This document shows positions 59,165 to 64,000 of a stretch of 64,000 nucleotides of DNA, piece after piece; within the stretch, counting starts at the first letter, position 1; every line of letters starts with the position of its first letter. The position numbers were made by a program, and so were the translations under genes. The notes below the pieces were generated by a model. The model searched no databases, was not told where the DNA came from, and saw only the letters and a list, made by a program, of their open reading frames with translations. The stretch comes from Flavipsychrobacter sp. (lineage in GTDB: Bacteria > Bacteroidota > Bacteroidia > Chitinophagales > Chitinophagaceae): assembly GCA_016787265.1 (NCBI GenBank), contig JAEUVF010000013.1, positions 1 through 64,000 on the forward strand. The letters run 5' to 3'.

Positions 59165-60205
59165 TTAGTCGTTGAATAGTACAATGTCATCTGCATGAGC
59201 TGCAATTACATTTTTGCTGACACGATGTGCTTCCATGGAGGCTGCATCCAGTTTCGCCTTGGCAACACCTAAAATAGTGTTATCCTCTTCCATCAATTGA
59301 ATGACTTCTCCTTCCAGGAATTTTCCTTCCACTTTAGTGATGCCAATAGTGAGTAAACTTTTCCGGTTCAATAATGCTTTGGCTGCACCCTTATCTACCG
59401 TGATTTTTCCAAGTGTGATCGATCCGCTTGCCAGCCATTTCTGACGTGCACGCAGATTGGATTTTTTGGCAAGGAAGCTGGTTCCGTTTTTCCTGGCAAG
59501 TGCATCACGAAGGGGCTGATTGCCCTTTAACCCACCGATGGTCACTTCAATTCCGAGGGAAGCAGCCAGGCGGGTAAAAGTAAGTTTGGATAACATGCCA
59601 CCTAAACCCGGACCACTTTTTTCTTTTGTGATAAACTTCATCACCGATCCATCCACTTTTTCAACCAGTGGAATGATTTTTTTCTGATCGTCCAGCACGC
59701 CACCGGTAGAGGTACATAAGATCAGGTGACTGGCATCAAAACCAATGGCGATCAGCGTGGCCAGTTCATCATTATCGGAAAATTTGATTTCCACATTACT
59801 AACCAGGTCGTTTTCATTTACGATGGGTACGATATTATTATCCCAAAATGTAGCGAAAGTTTGTTTTAATTGCAGGAATTGTGTGCGATTGGAAAAATGT
59901 ACGCGTTCACATAGCGCTTGTGCAACATTGATGGAATGTTGTTGAAAGTATTTGTGGTACAGTTGAATAAGGATCGGATTACCAACAGCCGCGGCCGCTT
60001 TCCTTTCCAGCAAACTTCCCTTATACGCTTTCAGGTATTTCTTGCCACTTCCAACCGCACCGCTGGAAACCAGTACAATATTGTAACGCCTGCTTAAAGT
60101 GGCAATCTCAGCTGCTACTTTTTTTATGATAGCAGTATCAATCGTTCCATCGACCTTGCTGATAACGGCAGTTCCCAGTTTTATTACGATAACTTCCTTC
60201 GACAT
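59165..60205 (-). CDS. Glutamate 5-kinase
   Basis: 346 residues: amino-acid kinase domain (VIVIKLGTAVISKVDG at the N terminus, LVSSGAVGSGKKYL, FSDNDELATLIA, GPGLGGMLSKLTF) and a C-terminal PUA domain (about 265-346). It phosphorylates glutamate for proline synthesis and is normally feedback-inhibited by proline. It starts 37 nt after the ABC permease gene and is joined to proA by a 2-nt gap. Confidence 0.95.
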   Translation of the reverse strand: MSKEVIVIKLGTAVISKVDGTIDTAIIKKVAAEIATLSRRYNIVLVSSGAVGSGKKYLKAYKGSLLERKAAAAVGNPILIQLYHKYFQQHSINVAQALCERVHFSNRTQFLQLKQTFATFWDNNIVPIVNENDLVSNVEIKFSDNDELATLIAIGFDASHLILCTSTGGVLDDQKKIIPLVEKVDGSVMKFITKEKSGPGLGGMLSKLTFTRLAASLGIEVTIGGLKGNQPLRDALARKNGTSFLAKKSNLRARQKWLASGSITLGKITVDKGAAKALLNRKSLLTIGITKVEGKFLEGEVIQLMEEDNTILGVAKAKLDAASMEAHRVSKNVIAAHADDIVLFND

Positions 60206-60242
60206 TCCCTGTTTTTCTGCAAGATACTACAAAGCGGGCTGC

Positions 60243-62774
60243 TTAAGTTCCACTATTCAGAATTGAAAGCGGAGGCGCTTTCAGAACGCTTCGGCTATTC
60301 AGCAGTCCGATCAGTACTGTTAATCCGGTGATAGCTATAAAGATCAGCAGGGTTGGTAACAGTGGTGGAATGAATATCGTATCGAAGCTGAATCGCGCCA
60401 GCAATGCTGCTCCAATCAGAGCTAATACAATTCCGGTGAAAGCTGCGAGCGCACCAAGGAAAAAATATTCCAGGGCTGTAATGGCAAACACCTGTTTGCT
60501 GGTTGCTCCCAATGTTCGGAGCAAAACCGTTTCCTGCATACGCTGGTATTTGCTGATCAGGATGGATGCGATGAGCACAATAATGCCGGTCACAATACTG
60601 AACCCTCCGATGAATTGAATAACGAACCGGATTTTATCGAGAATATCATCCACTACGGTGAGAATCAGGTTTAGATCAATTACTGAAACCGTTGGAAAAG
60701 TTTCGACCAGGGCACGCTGATATTTTGCAGAGTAATCGGCTGATGGTACCCGTGTTACCAGTACATGAAATTTAGGCGCCTGCTCCAGCACTCCTTTTGG
60801 AAAGATGACCCTGAAATTCGTTTGTACCCTGTTCCAGTCGACCTGCCGGAAGCTTCCCACTTTGGTACGGATCGGGGCGCCCTGCACATTAAATACAATT
60901 TCGTCACCTAATTTCACTTTTAGTCTTTTCGCATAACCCTCCTCGATAGATATGAGAATGTCATCGACAGATCGGGCGGAATCCTGCAATTTTCCTTCCA
61001 CAAGTGTTTCTGCTTCGGTTAGGCTATCGCGGTAGGTGGCACGGATCTCTCCGTCAAATGCCCTTCGTGGAATGTCGATGGTAGTATCGGCTTTCAGATC
61101 AGCTGCACTATATCCTTTGATTTCAGAGAGGCGCATGGTGATAATCGGTACATCCTGGATCACGGGGAGTTGAAATTCCCTGGTAAGCAGAAATAGCGAA
61201 TCTTTCTGGGCGGGCTGTATGTCAAATACCACCAGGTTCGGCTGATTTTCACTGGCTGCCATCTGGACCTTGCCGGTCAGTACCTCCTGGATATAAAAAA
61301 GCAGGGCAATAAAACTGGAACCCAGGCCAATTGCAACAACCAATATCACCGTCTGATTATTGGGACGAAACAGGTTTGCGAATCCCTGGCGCCAAACATA
61401 GGCAAGCTGGCTGGGAAAAAATCGTCTGATTCCATAGATCAGCAACCAGGCAGCACCGGATAATAAAAGGAAAGACAGAATCACTCCCAGGGTGAAACCT
61501 GCAGCAGCTCCGGCGGTACCAATTTGTAACCAGCTGAAACCGAAAATGAAAGCCAATATGCCAACGCCTACCAGTAATCGCCAGGGATCCTGCCACCAGC
61601 GGTTATGCGTTGCCTTTACCCGAAGGGTATTGAGTGGCGATACTTTCCGAACTCCCAATAAAGGCCAAAGTGCAAAAAGCAATGAAACCAGCAGTCCCAC
61701 CAGGATACCCTGTGCGATTGCTTTCCAGGAAACCTGCATAGATATTTCGATCGGAAGAAAATCACTGAATACCGCAGGCAGGATAAACTGAATGGCTGTG
61801 CCCAGGATGGCGCCCAGTATACTTCCGATCAAACCGATTGCCAGCATTTGCATAAGGAAAATCAGAAAAGCCTGCTGATTGGTAGCCCCCATGCATTTGA
61901 GAATGGCTATCGAAGTTATTTTTTCCCTGACATAAATATGAATGGCACTGGCCACACCAATGCATCCAAGGAGCAGTGCTATAAAACTTACCAGTTTCAG
62001 AAATTCATTCAGGTCTTCGAAAGCCCTGCCGGTATTGCGTTTACGGCTTTCAACAGTTTCAATATCCCAGCCAGCATCCTGCAGCGTGGTTTCGATACGT
62101 GGAACCAGCTCTTGGATTATCTTTTCGGAATCGAATTTGAAATAGTAGAGATAATTGATCCGGCTGCCTTTTTGAAGGAGGCCAGTGGCATTCAGGTCCT
62201 GTTTTGGAATCCATACTGCCGGAGCAACCGCCGCTGAAAAACCGGTTTTACCTGGTGATTGCAGAATTTCTCCAAGTATTAAAAAGGTTTTTTCACCAAC
62301 CCGGATGGAGTCTCCCGTTTGGGCATTGAACTGCAGGAGCAGGGTTCTCTCAACGAGGGCTCCTTCCTGTTTGGTAAATCGCTCATACGCATTCACCGGC
62401 CGGGTTTCAAGACGGCCATAAAAGGGAAAGCCAGCACTGACTGCGCGAACCTGTGCGAGCCGGGTACCTCCTGATTTGGTGAAATAAATCATAGAGGCAA
62501 AATTGTTTTCGGAGGCGGACTTACCCCTTTTCCCGAGAGAGTCGATCAGTTGCTGTATGGCAGGATCAGGGGGCTGGTTGGCATCAAGGGCGAGATCTGC
62601 GCCAATCAATGTTTTCGCCTGTGAATCAATATCGCGTTCCAACGTATATCCTAAACCGTAGATCGCTACCAGGGCGGCAATGCCCAGAATAATGGAAGAA
62701 ATGAAGAGGAGTAACCTTGAGCGGTTGCGGCGGCTATCGCGCCAGGCCATTTGAAAAATCCAGGCAGTATTCAT
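60243..62774 (-). CDS. ABC transporter permease, YbbP/FtsX family
   Basis: 843 residues. Two FtsX permease domains are visible: membrane segments near the N terminus and at 260-390, and a second set at 690-830, with central hydrophobic segments between and periplasmic loops. This is the layout of YbbP, which works with the ATPase YbbA. The start overlaps the ybbA stop (ATGA at 62771-62774). It likely transports or extracts lipid-like molecules at the cytoplasmic membrane. Confidence 0.92.
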   Translation of the reverse strand: MNTAWIFQMAWRDSRRNRSRLLLFISSIILGIAALVAIYGLGYTLERDIDSQAKTLIGADLALDANQPPDPAIQQLIDSLGKRGKSASENNFASMIYFTKSGGTRLAQVRAVSAGFPFYGRLETRPVNAYERFTKQEGALVERTLLLQFNAQTGDSIRVGEKTFLILGEILQSPGKTGFSAAVAPAVWIPKQDLNATGLLQKGSRINYLYYFKFDSEKIIQELVPRIETTLQDAGWDIETVESRKRNTGRAFEDLNEFLKLVSFIALLLGCIGVASAIHIYVREKITSIAILKCMGATNQQAFLIFLMQMLAIGLIGSILGAILGTAIQFILPAVFSDFLPIEISMQVSWKAIAQGILVGLLVSLLFALWPLLGVRKVSPLNTLRVKATHNRWWQDPWRLLVGVGILAFIFGFSWLQIGTAGAAAGFTLGVILSFLLLSGAAWLLIYGIRRFFPSQLAYVWRQGFANLFRPNNQTVILVVAIGLGSSFIALLFYIQEVLTGKVQMAASENQPNLVVFDIQPAQKDSLFLLTREFQLPVIQDVPIITMRLSEIKGYSAADLKADTTIDIPRRAFDGEIRATYRDSLTEAETLVEGKLQDSARSVDDILISIEEGYAKRLKVKLGDEIVFNVQGAPIRTKVGSFRQVDWNRVQTNFRVIFPKGVLEQAPKFHVLVTRVPSADYSAKYQRALVETFPTVSVIDLNLILTVVDDILDKIRFVIQFIGGFSIVTGIIVLIASILISKYQRMQETVLLRTLGATSKQVFAITALEYFFLGALAAFTGIVLALIGAALLARFSFDTIFIPPLLPTLLIFIAITGLTVLIGLLNSRSVLKAPPLSILNSGT

Positions 62775-63481
62775 AGGATAACTACCTCCCTGTTGCTTTC
62801 GTCTGAAACGAGTTTACCGCCTTTGAGTTTGATAATCCGGCCGGTTTTGGCAGCCAGTTCAAGATCGTGGGTCACCATCACCAGCGTGGTTCCTGCCGCT
62901 TTATTGAGGTTAAAGAGCAGGGATTCCACTTTTTCAGAAGTTTCTGCATCGAGGTTACCAGTAGGTTCATCCGCGAAAAGAATTTTCGGTTGATTGGCAA
63001 AGGCCCTCGCAATGGAAACCCGCTGTTGCTCACCTCCAGAAAGTTGGGAGGGATAGTGGTGGGTGCGGGTGGCGAGTCCCACCTGGTCAAGAAGTTCCAG
63101 TGCACGCGCGCGGATATTTTTTTCTTTTTTCAATTCCATGGGCACCATTACATTTTCGAGTGCGGTAAGGGTAGGGAGGAGCTGAAAATTCTGAAAAACA
63201 AATCCGATATACTTATTGCGAATGCCGGCTAGTGCATCTTCTGACTGATCCTGGAGCCGGATCCCGTTGAGTGCCACATACCCGGAACTGGCCCGGTCAA
63301 GCCCGGCGCATAGCCCAAGCAGGGTGGTTTTACCAGAGCCGGAAGGGCCAACGATGGAAACCGTTTCGCCGGGTTGAATGGAAAAACTAATATCTTGTAG
63401 CACCTGGAGCTGCTGGTTTGCAGAAGGATAGGTTTTGGAAAGGCCAACTGCTTCCAGAATTGGGGTTGTTGTCAAACTCAT
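62771..63481 (-). CDS. ABC transporter ATP-binding protein, YbbA/LolD-like
   Basis: 236 residues with all ATPase motifs: Walker A GPSGSGKTT, Q-loop FVFQNFQLLPTLT, signature LSGGEQQRVSIARA, Walker B KILFADEPTGNLD and switch VTHD. The partner permease gene overlaps it. It is divergent from the TesA-like gene with 21 nt between the start codons. The same ybbA-ybbP/tesA arrangement is known in E. coli. Confidence 0.94.
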   Translation of the reverse strand: MSLTTTPILEAVGLSKTYPSANQQLQVLQDISFSIQPGETVSIVGPSGSGKTTLLGLCAGLDRASSGYVALNGIRLQDQSEDALAGIRNKYIGFVFQNFQLLPTLTALENVMVPMELKKEKNIRARALELLDQVGLATRTHHYPSQLSGGEQQRVSIARAFANQPKILFADEPTGNLDAETSEKVESLLFNLNKAAGTTLVMVTHDLELAAKTGRIIKLKGGKLVSDESNREVVIL

Positions 63482-63502
63482 TTGGTAAAATAACTGTTTT
63501 AT

Positions 63503-64000
63503 ATGTCGAATAACAAGGTAAATATGCTAAGGTTGAAATTGTTAGGATTAATCCTGCTGGCAGTGGGATGGATGGCTTGTGGTGGTGGAGCAGAAAAGCA
63601 GCAGGAAAAGCAGCCAGCGGCTGTTGCAAAAAAACTGGCAGAAAAGAAACTGATCTTTTTTGGAAACAGTTTAACTGCAGGATATGGATTGGATCCGGAA
63701 GAGGCATTTCCTGCCCTGACCCAGGTGAAAATTGACTCGTTGAAGCTGGGTTTTGAAGTGATCAATGCCGGACTGAGTGGAGAAACATCAGCCGGGGGAT
63801 TGACCCGGATCGACTGGATCCTGCAGCAAAAGCCCGACATATTTGTATTGGAACTGGGGGCAAATGACGGTCTGAGAGGCATACCGGTAGCGGAAACCAG
63901 GAAAAATCTACAGGGTATACTGGATAAAGTGAAAGCCGCTAATCCGGAGGTGAAACTGGTGGTAGCCGGGATGATGGTGCCACCGAATATGGGCCCGGAT
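63503..64000 (+). CDS. Arylesterase/lysophospholipase TesA-like SGNH hydrolase (partial)
   Basis: The first 166 codons are in the window and the gene runs off the right edge. A lipoprotein-type signal (LLAVGWMACGGG) precedes the SGNH hydrolase domain: block I LIFFGNSLTAGYGL (nucleophile Ser), block II NAGLSGETSAGGL and block III LELGANDGLRG. The catalytic Asp-His of block V lies beyond the window. It hydrolyses thioesters or lysophospholipids in the periplasm in known relatives. It is divergent from ybbA. Confidence 0.9.
   Translation, partial: MSNNKVNMLRLKLLGLILLAVGWMACGGGAEKQQEKQPAAVAKKLAEKKLIFFGNSLTAGYGLDPEEAFPALTQVKIDSLKLGFEVINAGLSGETSAGGLTRIDWILQQKPDIFVLELGANDGLRGIPVAETRKNLQGILDKVKAANPEVKLVVAGMMVPPNMGPD

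Noticed and set aside
1..64000. tRNA, rRNA, CRISPR arrays or phage genes
   Set aside because: Reading the intergenic parts showed no cloverleaf-like stretch, no regular spacer repeats and no phage structural genes. A covariance-model scan would be needed to exclude small RNAs.

Overview
The window is chromosomal DNA of a Bacteroidota bacterium, most likely a member of Chitinophagaceae or close to it. The signs are a SusC/SusD pair, a giant PKD-repeat protein ending in a gliding-type (CHU_C) type IX sorting domain, LytS/LytTR signalling, many exported lipoproteins, and promoters of the Bacteroidota TTTG-N19-TAnnTTTG type. The family-level placement is inference.

Left end (1-10.3 kb): AT-rich, accessory-looking DNA. 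It opens with the end of an IS21-like element (two 24-bp GGGGGTCA repeats) that has cut off the 5' part of an OmpA-family gene. Then come small metabolic genes (YrdB family, FMN reductase, cupins), two lipoproteins, a LytS-type kinase/LytTR regulator pair, and a three-gene copper-uptake-like operon. That operon encodes a small Cys-motif membrane protein, a Met-rich lipoprotein and a TonB receptor with the CxxxM and HxM signature of OprC-type copper receptors. A well-formed promoter lies just upstream.

Middle (10.3-35.6 kb): the main accessory system, which looks like one regulon. (a) A SusC/SusD pair, a GH20-like glycosidase and an AraC regulator on +. (b) A nine-gene, tightly packed catabolic operon on -: NodB-fold-like protein, creatininase family, RidA, 3-hydroxyacyl-CoA-dehydrogenase family, enolase superfamily, DMT exporter, DapA-like aldolase, SDR and FAH hydrolase. 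(c) A divergent seven-gene + operon: DUF1080 lipoprotein, three Gfo/Idh/MocA proteins (one GH109), an exported DegT aminotransferase, an exported beta-propeller-like protein and a neutral-ceramidase-family protein. The promoters of susC, of (b) and of (c) all carry the identical 15-mer TGTTAAAAAAGTATA, in each case exactly 43 nt upstream of a -7 box (TAnnTTTG or one mismatch) and with no recognisable -33 box. This points to a shared activator, most simply the AraC protein encoded in (a). The set would import a glycan or glycoside, oxidise and cleave it in the periplasm with Tat-exported NAD- and PLP-dependent enzymes, and degrade the product, possibly an amino- or amide-containing sugar acid, in the cytoplasm. 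The substrate is not determined. From about 28.9 to 35.5 kb the DNA is clearly richer in G+C, so operon (c) may be a composite of older and acquired genes.

Right part (35.6-64 kb): more ordinary chromosome. It holds a chromate transporter, a hydroxyisourate-hydrolase-like protein, a TlpA/phosphoesterase/serine-hydrolase operon, a large unassigned glycosidase-like protein, a beta-hydroxyacid dehydrogenase, a zinc-peptidase-like protein, a second AraC regulator, a divergent GAPDH with DUF92 and DUF4197 genes, an SF1 helicase, the PKD/type IX protein and a lytic transglycosylase. After these come an EamA transporter, a HipA-like kinase/DUF3037 pair, and ybbA-ybbP-proB-proA divergent from tesA, which runs off the end. 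No rRNA, tRNA or CRISPR array was recognised.
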